From Natranaerovirga pectinivora (GTDB lineage Bacteria > Bacillota > Clostridia > Lachnospirales > DSM-24629), in the NCBI RefSeq assembly GCF_004342165.1, contig NZ_SMAL01000001.1, forward strand, positions 62,001-126,000: DNA of 64,000 nucleotides, given 5' to 3'. Each line of letters starts with the position of its first letter. Position 1 is the first letter of the stretch. This document shows positions 1-8,877 of the stretch, piece by piece. Below the pieces are notes generated by a model. The model had not been told where the DNA came from. It was given only the letters and a program-made list of their open reading frames with translations, and did no database searches. The position numbers were made by a program, and so were the translations under genes.

Positions 1-523
1 TGCCAGGAATGCTCCCTGAAACCATCAATGTGGTACCAAAATCCCCAAGTGCTCTAACAAAAGTCATTGTGACACCTGCCAAAATCCCACGCCAAGCAAT
101 GGGGATTACAATGGTGAAGAAAATATTTATTTCACTCCGCCCTAACAATCGTGCAGCATTTAGATAATCTTTATTGATTTCTATAAATGATGCTTTTGAA
201 GACTTAATTAGAAAGGGGATAGAAACAATAGTAGCTGCTATGATGGCACCAGTTGGGGTGAAAACAATCATAGTATTAAAGTGTTTTTCTAAAAAAATTC
301 CAATTGGAGATTGTCTCCCCAGTAGAATTAGAATATAGTATCCTAATACTGTAGGAGGCAATACAACAGGAAGATTAGTAAGTGTGTCAATAAAATCAAT
401 AATTTTTCCATTTCCTTTACTTAATAAATAGGCAATGGGAAGACCGATGATAATTCCAATTACAGTGGCTGTTGTTGCTACACGAAAAGACAAATACAGA
501 GGAAACAAATTAAGTGTTCCCAT
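1..523 (-). CDS. modB: Molybdate ABC transporter permease ModB (3' part outside window)
   Basis: This is the N-terminal 174 residues of an ABC importer permease that passes molybdate (possibly tungstate) through the membrane after delivery by ModA. The visible part has several hydrophobic segments, the ModB-typical stretch LPPTVLGYY, and the start of the EAA loop that contacts the ATPase (AARLLGRSEI followed by a WRGILAG segment). The ATG at 523 lies two bases after the modA stop, so the two genes are probably co-transcribed and translationally coupled. The C-terminus runs off the left edge, and a modC ATPase would be expected further left; that part is inference. Confidence 0.93.
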   Translation of the reverse strand, partial: MGTLNLFPLYLSFRVATTATVIGIIIGLPIAYLLSKGNGKIIDFIDTLTNLPVVLPPTVLGYYILILLGRQSPIGIFLEKHFNTMIVFTPTGAIIAATIVSIPFLIKSSKASFIEINKDYLNAARLLGRSEINIFFTIVIPIAWRGILAGVTMTFVRALGDFGTTLMVSGSIPG

Positions 524-525
524 AC

Positions 526-1296
526 CTATTCCTCGGGCGAAATAAGGCCATACTTGCTCATTATTTCTTGGCCTTCCGTACTAATTACGAAGTTTATAAA
601 AGAACGGGCAAGTTTTTCATTTTGAGCATTTGTTGTAACAGCCATGGATTTATATAAAGGCGTGTGGAGGTTATCATCTATTATATTAAAATTTAATTCT
701 TCGTCCTTAAGTGATAAGGCAATAATACCTACTTCAGCATTTCCAGTAGTTACAAAGGTTAAAGCCTCTGAAATATTTTTGCCATATACTATTTTTGATT
801 CTAAATGATCCCATAAACCAGAAGAAACTAAAGCTTCTTTAGCAGCTAAACCATAAGGCGCATGTTCTGGCGTGGCAATAGCAATTTTTACGATTTCCGG
901 TTTTAGCAAATCATCTAAAGTGTTGATATGTATTAGATTTTTTTTATTAGATACAATGCCGATTCGACCTATAGCATATAGGTTAATTGAATCAGCGTAT
1001 ATAAAGCCTTTTTGATACAAATTTTCAATAGATACTTCATCAGCTGCAGCAATTATATCATAAGGTGCACCATTTCTGATTTGTTCTGATAACATGCCTG
1101 TTGAGCCAAAAACAAAAGAAACTTTCACATCATTGTGTTGCTCAAAAGCTGCTCCAAGTTCTGTAAATGCATTTGTAAGGCTACCAGCCGCAGCTACAGT
1201 GATTGCTGGAGAAGCATTCTTAGCATTGGATGTATTAATACTACAACCTGAAAAAATAAATAAACATAAGAGTAAAAATATAAAGTTTAATTTCAT
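526..1296 (-). CDS. modA: Molybdate-binding lipoprotein ModA
   Basis: Extracytoplasmic solute-binding protein that captures molybdate for ModB. The N-terminus is a lipoprotein signal peptide with lipobox FSGC (Cys18). The mature protein opens with the family's AAGSLTNAFTELG segment, which supplies part of the oxyanion pocket, and later has the GSTGMLSEQI and GNAEVGII segments. Length (256 residues) is normal. An upstream in-frame GTG at 1305 exists, but the AAGGGG ribosome site sits eight bases before the ATG at 1296, so that ATG is preferred. It is the first gene of the leftward mod operon and is divergent from a regulator that itself carries a ligand-binding domain. Confidence 0.95.
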   Translation of the reverse strand: MKLNFIFLLLCLFIFSGCSINTSNAKNASPAITVAAAGSLTNAFTELGAAFEQHNDVKVSFVFGSTGMLSEQIRNGAPYDIIAAADEVSIENLYQKGFIYADSINLYAIGRIGIVSNKKNLIHINTLDDLLKPEIVKIAIATPEHAPYGLAAKEALVSSGLWDHLESKIVYGKNISEALTFVTTGNAEVGIIALSLKDEELNFNIIDDNLHTPLYKSMAVTTNAQNEKLARSFINFVISTEGQEIMSKYGLISPEE

Positions 1297-1385
1297 AAAA
1301 AACACCCCTTTTATTAAGAGTCGAAGAAATATGGATTCAATGGTGGAACCATAATTTTATGTAATGTTAAGTATATTATAGTACT

Positions 1386-1445
1386 GTTTCATCATGGTGT
1401 CAATGTGAAACGTGACTTAAAATTGCTAAACATTATGAAACGTGA
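1386..1445. promoter_or_regulatory. Candidate operator repeats of the mod regulator
   Basis: The sequence TGAAACGTGA occurs twice in direct orientation (1405-1414 and 1436-1445), 31 bases apart, about three helical turns. An inverted half, GTTTCA, lies at 1386-1391. All sit between the divergent modA and regulator genes, just upstream of the regulator's ribosome site. Equal phasing and position suggest a binding site for the HTH regulator, for autoregulation and/or control of modAB. No binding data are visible, so this is inference. Confidence 0.5.
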
Positions 1446-1485
1446 TATAATATTAGAAATAAAATTATGGAGGATGGTATTATTT

Positions 1486-2442
1486 ATGGATAAAAATACT
1501 GCTCTAACAACACAAGAAGTTGCAGATATGCTTAAAATTGCAAAAAATACAGTTTATGAGTTAATAAAAAGAGGAGAGTTAAACTCTTATAGGGTTGGTA
1601 GAAAAGTACGAATAGAGTTAAAGGATGTTGAATCGTATATTTCAAATTCTAAGACTATAAAAGAACCTAATGAAACGGATGAAAATAATGAATTGCCAAC
1701 AGGGAATACATCATCTAAAGTGATTCATAACCCTTATGGAGGGTTGGTGATCTGTGGACAAGATTTAATTCTAGATATTTTATCAAATTACATTAAGGAA
1801 CATCCTAAAGGGGCACAAGCACTTAGAGCTTATATAGGGAGTTACAACAGTTTAACAGAACTTTACTATGGTAATGTCCAAGTGGCTACGGCTCACTTAT
1901 GGGATGGAGATACAGGGGAATATAATATTCCATATGTAAGAAGATTGTTGCCTGGTATTCCTGCAGTAATAATACACCTCACTTATAGAATGCAAGGGTT
2001 TTATGTTGCAAAAGGGAATCCTAAAAATATTAATACTTGGAGTGATTTAAGTCGTCAAGATATAACCATTATTAATAGAGAAAAAGGGGCAGGATCTAGA
2101 GTTCTCCTTGATGAACACCTTAGATTATTAGGAATTAAGGGAAATACAATAAAAGGTTATACCCGTGAAAGTCATTCCCATCTTACAGCTGCAAGCACTG
2201 TTGGAAGAGGCGGGGCAGATGTAGCAGTAGGTTACGAAAAAATAGCAAGTCAAGTCAATAGTGTTGATTTTATTCCTTTGCAAAAAGAAAGATATGAACT
2301 TGTTATAAAAAAAGAAGATATGGAGACACCTGGAATTATAGCAATGTTAGAAATTCTCAATTCAGATAAATTTAAAATGGAATTCAAAGATATTGGTGGA
2401 TATGAGATTAGTGAGATGGGTAATGTGGTGGCTGAAATATAA
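1486..2442 (+). CDS. One-component regulator: excisionase-type HTH fused to a periplasmic-binding-protein-like domain
   Basis: Residues 1-52 form an excisionase/MerR-like helix-turn-helix (LTTQEVADMLKIAKNTVYEL then RVGRKVRI). Residues of about 85-300 resemble a type II solute-binding-protein domain without a signal peptide, so ligand sensing should occur in the cytoplasm. This architecture is known in molybdate/tungstate-responsive regulators of anaerobes, and its position divergent from modAB supports that ligand. The ATG at 1486 follows a GGAGGA site at 1469-1474; an upstream in-frame extension to 1405 runs through the candidate operator and is less likely. Ligand identity is inferred from context. 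Confidence 0.85.
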   Translation: MDKNTALTTQEVADMLKIAKNTVYELIKRGELNSYRVGRKVRIELKDVESYISNSKTIKEPNETDENNELPTGNTSSKVIHNPYGGLVICGQDLILDILSNYIKEHPKGAQALRAYIGSYNSLTELYYGNVQVATAHLWDGDTGEYNIPYVRRLLPGIPAVIIHLTYRMQGFYVAKGNPKNINTWSDLSRQDITIINREKGAGSRVLLDEHLRLLGIKGNTIKGYTRESHSHLTAASTVGRGGADVAVGYEKIASQVNSVDFIPLQKERYELVIKKEDMETPGIIAMLEILNSDKFKMEFKDIGGYEISEMGNVVAEI

Positions 2443-2544
2443 TTTGGATTTTAAGAGTGGTACTTCTATTGAATAAAAACCCATATTATGCTAAACTTAT
2501 CTACTAGAGAAGTTGTATAACAAAAGGAAAAAAGGAGAATAAAA

Positions 2545-3540
2545 ATGGCTGATGAAAAAAAAGTTATTTTTAGTGGGATGCAAGCAACAGGTATTATTAC
2601 CTTAGGAAATTATATAGGGGCATTGAAAAACTGGGTCTCTTTACATGAACAATACAATTGTTTGTTTTCAGTTGTTGATATGCATTCTATTACAGTAAGA
2701 CATAATCCTGCAGAATTAAGAAAAAGGTCAAGAGATTTATTAACATTATATATTGCGGCAGGACTAGACCCAGAAAAAAACATTATATATTATCAATCTC
2801 ATGTACCAGCCCATGCTGAATTGGCTTGGATTTTAAACTGCTATACTTATATGGGTGAATTAAATAGAATGACCCAATACAAAGAAAAATCACAGAAACA
2901 TGAAGACAATATAAATGCAGGTCTTTTTACGTACCCAATTCTCATGGCTGCAGATATTTTATTGTATCAAACAGACGTAGTTCCAGTAGGAAACGATCAA
3001 AAACAACATCTAGAACTGGCAAGAGATATTGCAACACGTTTTAATAATATTTATGGAGATGTGTTTAAGATTCCAGAACCATACTTTGGAAAAGTTGGTG
3101 CAAGGGTAATGAGTCTTCAAGACCCAACTAAAAAAATGTCAAAATCAGATGAGAATACCAATGCTTTTATTTCTTTGTTAGATGAGCCTGATGTGATAAT
3201 GAAAAAGGTTAAAAGAGCGGTAACAGACTCAGATAGAGAGATTAGATATTCTGAGGACAAGGCTGGTGTTAAAAACTTAATCGATATATACAGTGCTATG
3301 ACAGGCATGGGAATAGAAAGTGCTGTTGCTAACTTTGAAGGAAAAGGTTATGGGGACCTAAAAAAAGAAGTTGGTGAAGCCATTGTAGAAGGGCTAAGAC
3401 CTTTACAAACAAGATTTAAGGAATTAAGTGCAGACAAAGAATATATTAACCAAGTGATTAAAAACAATGGAGAAAAAGCCAGTTATTTAGCCAATAAAAC
3501 ATTAAGAAAAGTAAAGAAAAAAATTGGATATCCAGAGTAA
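2545..3540 (+). CDS. trpS: Tryptophanyl-tRNA synthetase
   Basis: Class I aminoacyl-tRNA synthetase that charges tRNA-Trp. The HIGH-equivalent lies at residues 19-25 (TLGNYIG) and the KMSKS loop at 197-201. The length of 331 residues is typical. The GGTYPI-like region reads AGLFTYPILMAADILLYQTD, which is characteristic of the family. ATG follows AAAAGGAGAA. Only about 100 bases precede it, too few for a T-box; a weak TTGAAT (2469) and TAAACT (2492) pair with 17-bp spacing is a possible promoter. A strong terminator follows directly. Confidence 0.97.
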   Translation: MADEKKVIFSGMQATGIITLGNYIGALKNWVSLHEQYNCLFSVVDMHSITVRHNPAELRKRSRDLLTLYIAAGLDPEKNIIYYQSHVPAHAELAWILNCYTYMGELNRMTQYKEKSQKHEDNINAGLFTYPILMAADILLYQTDVVPVGNDQKQHLELARDIATRFNNIYGDVFKIPEPYFGKVGARVMSLQDPTKKMSKSDENTNAFISLLDEPDVIMKKVKRAVTDSDREIRYSEDKAGVKNLIDIYSAMTGMGIESAVANFEGKGYGDLKKEVGEAIVEGLRPLQTRFKELSADKEYINQVIKNNGEKASYLANKTLRKVKKKIGYPE

Positions 3541-3546
3541 AAAAGC

Positions 3547-3585
3547 ATCCTATGACATTTATCTATAATGTTATAGGATTTTTTT
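3547..3585 (+). terminator. Rho-independent terminator after trpS
   Basis: ATCCTATGACATT and AATGTTATAGGAT form a 13-bp stem (one G-U) with loop TATCTAT, followed by seven T residues. Confidence 0.9.
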
Positions 3586-3679
3586 GATGTATTTTATTAA
3601 GATGACACATACTATATATAACTTTTTTAAGACTACCTAAAAGATAGGTGGAATTTGTTTTTGTATAGTAGGTGGAATT

Positions 3680-5152
3680 ATGTTATTTAACTCTTTTGGG
3701 TTTATTATGTTTTTTTTAATTGTAATGGCGTTGTATTTTACATTAGATTTTAAGTATCGATGGCTATTGTTATTAATAAGTAGTTATTATTTCTATATGT
3801 CTTGGAATCGTATATTTATTGTTTTGATTATTTTTTCCACCTTGGTAGATTACAGTGTCGCATTGAAAATGGGTGAAACAGAAAATAAAAGAGAAAGAAA
3901 AAACTATCTTATAGTTAGTCTTGTAGTAAATCTAGGATTGCTTTTTATCTTCAAGTATACCCTCTTTTTTAATGAGTCACTAAGTAGAGCTTTTTCGTTT
4001 TTTAATGTAACCTATCCCATTCCTACTGCATTTAACATTGTTCTTCCAATGGGAATATCTTTTTATACTTTTCAGACCCTGAGTTATACAATCGATGTTT
4101 ATAGGGGAAGAATTAAACCAGAAAAACACTTAGGTATTTTTGCTCTTTATGTGTCTTTCTTTCCACAGCTAGTAGCAGGTCCTATTGAACGATCAGATAA
4201 ATTATTACCACAATTTTTTGAAAAACACAAATTTGAATTTGACCGAGTTTTATCTGGTCTAAAACAAGTTTTATTAGGTTTTTTTAAAAAGGTGGTTATT
4301 GCAGATAGAGCAGCAGTGGTTGTTAATGAGATTTATAATAACCCTTATAATTATGAAGGGTTATACTTCCTCATTGCTACATTTTTATTTGCCTTTCAAA
4401 TTTTTTGTGACTTCAGTGGGTATTCTGATATAGCCATTGGAACAGCAAGAATCTTAGGAATCAATTTAATGACTAATTTTAAAAGACCTTACTTTGCAAA
4501 GTCTATAAAAGATTTTTGGAGACGGTGGCATATTTCTCTATCAACTTGGTTTAAAGATTATTTATATATACCTCTAGGTGGCAGCAGAGTAGCTGTTCCT
4601 AAATTTTTGTTTAACGTATTTATAACTTTTTTAATTAGCGGATTATGGCATGGTGCCAATTGGAATTTTGTTATTTGGGGTGCAATACATGGTATCTATC
4701 AAATTATTGGATATCTTACAATACCAATAAGAAAAAGTATAATAAAAAGATTGAAAATTAATAAAAATAATTTTTGTTTTAAGGTAATGCAAAGTGGTTT
4801 TACATTTGTGTTGGTTGGCTTTTCATGGATTTTTTTTAGAGCCAATACCTTTACAGAAGCAAAATTTATTATAAATAACTTTTTTAATAATTGGGTTTTA
4901 TGGTTTGATCTAAATTATCTTTATGAAATATTAACAAACCTTGGTGTTACCTTATGGTATATAATTGTTCTTGTTAGTGCAATATTATTATTAATTGTTA
5001 TTGAATGGTTAAGTCGAATAGAGAGTTTGGATAAGCGGCTTCTAAAAAGTAATTTAGTGGTCCGATGGTCCTTTTATTATATGTTATTGATTATTGTTAT
5101 AACGATGGGAGTTTTTTATGATGCCAGCGAATTTATATATTTCCAGTTTTAA
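3680..5152 (+). CDS. MBOAT-family O-acyltransferase (AlgI/DltB-like)
   Basis: Polytopic membrane protein with about ten or more hydrophobic segments. It carries the MBOAT hallmarks: RRWHISLSTWFKDYLYIPLG at 281-300 and GLWHGANWNF at 321-330, with the presumed catalytic His324, and a second conserved His337. These enzymes move an acyl group across the membrane to a cell-surface polymer (alginate, teichoic acid, other glycans). The ATG follows AGGTGGAATT. Its 3' end overlaps the next gene by 35 bases, a partner carrying an SGNH-like fold, a typical pairing. The acyl donor and acceptor cannot be told; no dltA/dltC or alginate genes are nearby. Confidence 0.93.
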   Translation: MLFNSFGFIMFFLIVMALYFTLDFKYRWLLLLISSYYFYMSWNRIFIVLIIFSTLVDYSVALKMGETENKRERKNYLIVSLVVNLGLLFIFKYTLFFNESLSRAFSFFNVTYPIPTAFNIVLPMGISFYTFQTLSYTIDVYRGRIKPEKHLGIFALYVSFFPQLVAGPIERSDKLLPQFFEKHKFEFDRVLSGLKQVLLGFFKKVVIADRAAVVVNEIYNNPYNYEGLYFLIATFLFAFQIFCDFSGYSDIAIGTARILGINLMTNFKRPYFAKSIKDFWRRWHISLSTWFKDYLYIPLGGSRVAVPKFLFNVFITFLISGLWHGANWNFVIWGAIHGIYQIIGYLTIPIRKSIIKRLKINKNNFCFKVMQSGFTFVLVGFSWIFFRANTFTEAKFIINNFFNNWVLWFDLNYLYEILTNLGVTLWYIIVLVSAILLLIVIEWLSRIESLDKRLLKSNLVVRWSFYYMLLIIVITMGVFYDASEFIYFQF

Positions 5153-6176
5153 ATGGACGATAAAACTGATTCTATTTGTTATTGGCATTTGTTTTATTGT
5201 TTACTTAGTAGGAGAGTACTTTGAAAGCATTGCTTTAAAAAATAAAACGATGTCTTATACTATAGCAAGATTTCAGGAATTTTATGAATTAGAAGAGAAC
5301 ACATTGGATATGGTTTTTATAGGGTCTTCTCATTCTTATTGTTCCTTTGACCCTGAAATATTTGATGAGGCATTAGAAATTAACTCTTTTCAATTAGGTA
5401 CGCCGTTGCAGCATCCTGATACAAGTTATTTTGTTCTAAGAGAAGTTTTAAATTATCAAAAGCCTAGTATTGTAGTTTTTGAGATTTACTGGGATATGCT
5501 AGATGAGCCTTTTAATTTACGACAGGTAGATATGTTTTTTGAAGCACTAGATAATGATGCATTAAAAGAGGCGTATATACACGAGGTTTTCCCCTTGAAT
5601 GAAAAGGTGAAGTATTATATTAAAGCAATTCGATATCAGGGGGATTTTTTTGCTTATTATAATCAGAGGATTTCTGAGTGGTTAAATAGAAATGAGATAA
5701 TAGAAGATATTGATTTAATAAAGGAACAAATAGGGACAGAGTTTTATAGGTCTAAAGGGTATGTGGTTGCTGATTATGTGATTACAAGGGCGAAGATGGA
5801 AGAAGAAAATCAGTTTAATGGGTTTGATGGGAGGCAGTGGATGCCTCATCCTAATCAGTTAGAGTATATTGATAAGTTTATTCAGTTATCTATTGAAAAT
5901 GATATTGAGGTTATTTTGGTAACAGCACCAGTTGCTAATATTTCAATGGAGCGGATAGAGAATTATGATTATATACACAAAAAGATTAGTCGATTGACTG
6001 AGGGGTATGAATTGCCTTATATTGATTATAATATTGTGAATGTGGATGAAGGTATTTTTGTGAATGAACACTTTAGGGATGATGCCCATTTGAATCATCA
6101 GGGGGCGGAGGTTTTGAATGATCATTTTATTCGGTGGGGGGTTGAGAATGAGTTGTTTGATAGAGTTTTGAATTAA
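5118..6176 (+). CDS. Membrane-anchored SGNH/DltD/AlgX-like acyl-transfer partner
   Basis: One N-terminal transmembrane helix (about residues 12-32) is followed by an extracytoplasmic SGNH-like domain. Block I is GSSHSY (residues 69-74, nucleophile Ser71 or neighbour). The C-terminal catalytic block is FRDDAH at about 319-324 followed by LNHQGA. Such proteins act with MBOAT acyltransferases to complete transfer of an acyl group to an extracellular polymer. It overlaps the MBOAT gene by 35 bases, with GGAG six bases before the ATG at 5118, so translation is probably coupled. Base use becomes more G-rich toward the 3' end. The substrate is unknown. Confidence 0.85.
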   Translation: MMPANLYISSFKWTIKLILFVIGICFIVYLVGEYFESIALKNKTMSYTIARFQEFYELEENTLDMVFIGSSHSYCSFDPEIFDEALEINSFQLGTPLQHPDTSYFVLREVLNYQKPSIVVFEIYWDMLDEPFNLRQVDMFFEALDNDALKEAYIHEVFPLNEKVKYYIKAIRYQGDFFAYYNQRISEWLNRNEIIEDIDLIKEQIGTEFYRSKGYVVADYVITRAKMEEENQFNGFDGRQWMPHPNQLEYIDKFIQLSIENDIEVILVTAPVANISMERIENYDYIHKKISRLTEGYELPYIDYNIVNVDEGIFVNEHFRDDAHLNHQGAEVLNDHFIRWGVENELFDRVLN

Positions 6177-6191
6177 TTTAAGTGTGTCCTT

Positions 6192-6299
6192 GGATTTACC
6201 ATATATATGAGCTTCAGAAACCCACAACCATCCTTGGTTGTGAGGGTTTCGCTACGCCATCCTTGGCTACGCTATTACGCTCATATATACGGAAAATCC
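6192..6299. repeat. Family-2 intergenic hairpin repeat, copy A
   Basis: An outer stem (GGATTTACC.. ATATATGAGC against GCTCATATATAC.. GGAAAATCC) encloses two inner CCATCCTTGG-centred hairpins: an AAACCC/GGGTTT stem capped by CAACCATCCTTGGTTG, and a GCTACGCCATCCTTGGCTACGC unit. A diverged inverted copy lies at 55761-55858, where the inner stem pairs change together. It sits between convergent gene ends (SGNH gene and aroC). The extent is my estimate from the stem limits. Confidence 0.75.
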
Positions 6300-6346
6300 T
6301 TAACGCTAGCGTCAGTATAAGCAAGACCAAGTGACTTCGTCACATT

Positions 6347-6373
6347 AAAAAAAGCCCATCTGGGCTTTTTTTA
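6347..6373. terminator. Bidirectional terminator between SGNH gene and aroC
   Basis: AAAAAAGCCCA and TGGGCTTTTTT form a stem with A and T runs on both sides, so it can end transcription from both converging genes. A small GTGAC-TTC-GTCAC hairpin precedes it at 6331-6343. Confidence 0.88.
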
Positions 6374-7468
6374 ATTAAATACTTTTTTAATTAAATCCAT
6401 TCTTGAGGTCATGCTTTTTAGTAGTAGGTCTACTAGTGTTAGGGCTACCATTGCTTCTACGACTACTACGGCTCTTGGTACGATGATTGGGTCGTGGCGG
6501 CCGTGGATGTTGATGTCTATTTTTTCGCCGAAGCTGTTGATGGTTGGTTGTGTTTTTTCTATGGATGGGGTTGGCTTTATGGTTGCTTTTAGGAAGATTT
6601 GGCTTCCGTCTGTGATACCACCAACGATTCCACCTGCGTTATTGGTTTGTTTTACAACATTGTCGGATTCTATGTCATAGAAGTCGTTGTGTTCAAAGCC
6701 AGTCATTTTTGATGCATTGGTGCCACTTCCTATTTCGACTGCTTTTACTGCACCGATTGACATTATAGCTTTTGCAAGGAGGGCATCGCATTTATCAAAT
6801 ACAGGTTCCCCTAATCCTTTTGGAACATTGTTGACGATACATTCTATGGTGCCACCAGATGAGTTTTGGTCTTTCATAATATCAATTAAGTATTGTTCTG
6901 CTTCTTTTGAAGCGTCTACATCAGGCATATAGAATGGGTTTTTTAATATTTCTGATTTATCGAATTTGTCACGATTGATGGATATTGGACCTACAGATGA
7001 TGTATAGGCAGTAATTTCTACGCCTAATGAGGCTAGTAGTTTTTTTGCGATGGCACCAGCTGCAACCCTTCCTGAGGTTTCTCTTCCTGATGCACGTCCG
7101 CTGCCTCTATAGTCTCTAAAGCCATATTTGTTATCGTACACAAAATCAGAATGACCAGGACGGTAGACATCTTTTATATTTGAATAATCTTTAGAGCGTT
7201 GATCTTGGTTAAATATAACTAAGGATATAGGTGTTCCTGTGGTTTTACCTTCAAATACACCAGATAATATTTCAACTTGATCACTTTCTTTTCTTGGTGT
7301 TGCAAAAGATGATTGACCAGGTTTTCTTTTGTTTAAGTCAATTTGAATATCTTCTTCAGTTAACTCAAGACCTGCTGGACATCCATCTACAACAACGCCT
7401 AGAGCTTTTCCGTGGGATTCTCCCCAAGTAGAGATTTTAAATAAATCTCCGAAATTTGAACCTGCCAT
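6371..7468 (-). CDS. aroC: Chorismate synthase
   Basis: Catalyses the last shikimate-pathway step, EPSP to chorismate, using reduced FMN. The N-terminus GDLFKISTWGESHGKALG is the family's first signature, and RGSGRASGRETSGRVAAGA the second; IHGRHDPIIVPRA lies near the C-terminus. The length of 365 residues is normal. The ATG is preceded by GGTGG. It is a lone aromatic-pathway gene here, transcribed against its neighbours, ending in a shared terminator. Confidence 0.97.
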   Translation of the reverse strand: MAGSNFGDLFKISTWGESHGKALGVVVDGCPAGLELTEEDIQIDLNKRKPGQSSFATPRKESDQVEILSGVFEGKTTGTPISLVIFNQDQRSKDYSNIKDVYRPGHSDFVYDNKYGFRDYRGSGRASGRETSGRVAAGAIAKKLLASLGVEITAYTSSVGPISINRDKFDKSEILKNPFYMPDVDASKEAEQYLIDIMKDQNSSGGTIECIVNNVPKGLGEPVFDKCDALLAKAIMSIGAVKAVEIGSGTNASKMTGFEHNDFYDIESDNVVKQTNNAGGIVGGITDGSQIFLKATIKPTPSIEKTQPTINSFGEKIDINIHGRHDPIIVPRAVVVVEAMVALTLVDLLLKSMTSRMDLIKKVFN

Positions 7469-7627
7469 AATATAGTACCACCTTCCAGAATTTATATAAA
7501 ATTTAAATTAAAACTCAAAATTAAAACTTATATTTACTAGCAAGAGCCATCTTACTTGTATAATGTTTAAATAATGGTATTATTATATATAATATAAAAA
7601 GGAATGGCAAGTTAAAACAACTTTGTC

Positions 7628-7656
7628 TTGAAAATTTGGTACAATAAGGGTATACT
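7628..7656 (+). promoter_or_regulatory. Sigma-A-type promoter of tgt
   Basis: TTGAAA at 7628-7633 and TATACT at 7651-7656 are separated by 17 bases, 30 bases upstream of the tgt ATG. Confidence 0.65.
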
Positions 7657-7685
7657 TCTTATTGAAAAGGAATGGTGATTTTTTA

Positions 7686-8816
7686 ATGTACAAACTTCAT
7701 AATATAGATGGTAAAGCAAAAAGAGGAGAGTTACATACTGTACATGGTGTAATACAAACTCCTGTTTTTATGAATGTAGGTACGGCTGCTGCTATTAAAG
7801 GTGCTGTGTCTACAGAAGATCTAAAACAAGTAAAATGCCAAGTAGAATTATCTAATACATATCATCTTCATGTAAGACCAGGTGATGGTGTGATTAGAAA
7901 ATTAGGTGGTTTGCATAAATTTATGGTTTGGGACAAACCAATTTTAACAGATTCAGGTGGATTTCAAGTGTTTTCTCTCACTAGTCTTAGAAAGATTAAA
8001 GAAGAAGGTGTATATTTCTCTTCTCATATTGATGGTAAAAAAATATTTATGGGACCAGAAGAAAGTATGCAGATTCAATCCAATTTGGCTTCTACAATTG
8101 CTATGGCATTTGATGAATGTCCACCATACCCAGCAACAAGAGAGTATATGAAAGATTCAGTTGATCGAACCACAAGATGGTTGGTTAGATGTAAAGATGA
8201 ATTAAATAGATTGAATGGATTAGATGATACAATCAATAAAAACCAATTATTATTTGGCATCAATCAAGGTGGTACTTATGAAGATATGAGGATTGAACAT
8301 GCAAAAGTCATATCTGAATTAGATCTCCCAGGATATGCTATTGGTGGTTTGGCAGTAGGTGAAAGTCACCATGAAATGTATAGAATATTAGAAGCAGTTG
8401 TGCCCCATTTGCCACAAAACAAACCAACTTACTTAATGGGCGTTGGAACGCCACAGAATATTCTAGAGGCAGTTGAAAGAGGCGTAGACTTTTTTGATTG
8501 TGTTTATCCAACACGAAATGGTAGACATGGACACGTGTATACTAATCATGGTAAAATGAACATGTTAAATGCAAAATTTGAACTGGATGATCGACCAATT
8601 GAAGAAGGTTGTGGATGTCCAGCGTGTACCACTTATAGCAGAGCCTATATAAGACATTTATTAAAGGCCAAAGAAATGCTTGGTATGAGATTGTGTGTTC
8701 TTCATAATTTATATTTTTACAATAGTATGATGGAAGAAATCAGAGAAGCTATAGAGAACAATCGATATAGTGACTATAAAGCAGAAAAACTTGAAAGATA
8801 TAATAATGGGAACTAG
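7686..8816 (+). CDS. tgt: Queuine/preQ1 tRNA-guanine transglycosylase
   Basis: Exchanges guanine-34 for preQ1 in tRNAs with GUN anticodons, a step of queuosine synthesis. Visible signatures are DSGGFQVFSL (catalytic Asp), GGLAVGES, VYPTRNGRHG and the C-terminal zinc site CGCPAC plus a later Cys and His. At 376 residues it has normal length. An upstream in-frame TTG at 7662 overlaps the ribosome site GGTGAT, so the ATG at 7686 is preferred. The tgt-yajC order is common in bacteria and marks the start of the export-related block. Confidence 0.96.
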   Translation: MYKLHNIDGKAKRGELHTVHGVIQTPVFMNVGTAAAIKGAVSTEDLKQVKCQVELSNTYHLHVRPGDGVIRKLGGLHKFMVWDKPILTDSGGFQVFSLTSLRKIKEEGVYFSSHIDGKKIFMGPEESMQIQSNLASTIAMAFDECPPYPATREYMKDSVDRTTRWLVRCKDELNRLNGLDDTINKNQLLFGINQGGTYEDMRIEHAKVISELDLPGYAIGGLAVGESHHEMYRILEAVVPHLPQNKPTYLMGVGTPQNILEAVERGVDFFDCVYPTRNGRHGHVYTNHGKMNMLNAKFELDDRPIEEGCGCPACTTYSRAYIRHLLKAKEMLGMRLCVLHNLYFYNSMMEEIREAIENNRYSDYKAEKLERYNNGN

Positions 8817-8877
8817 ATTGTAACGCAAGTACAGTAGAGTATCCTAAAAAAATATAAATTAAGAGGAGGATAAAAGG

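Noticed and set aside
1405-1485. N-terminal extension of the mod regulator
   Set aside because: The extension covers the candidate operator repeats, and the GGAGGA site with proper spacing belongs to the ATG at 1486.
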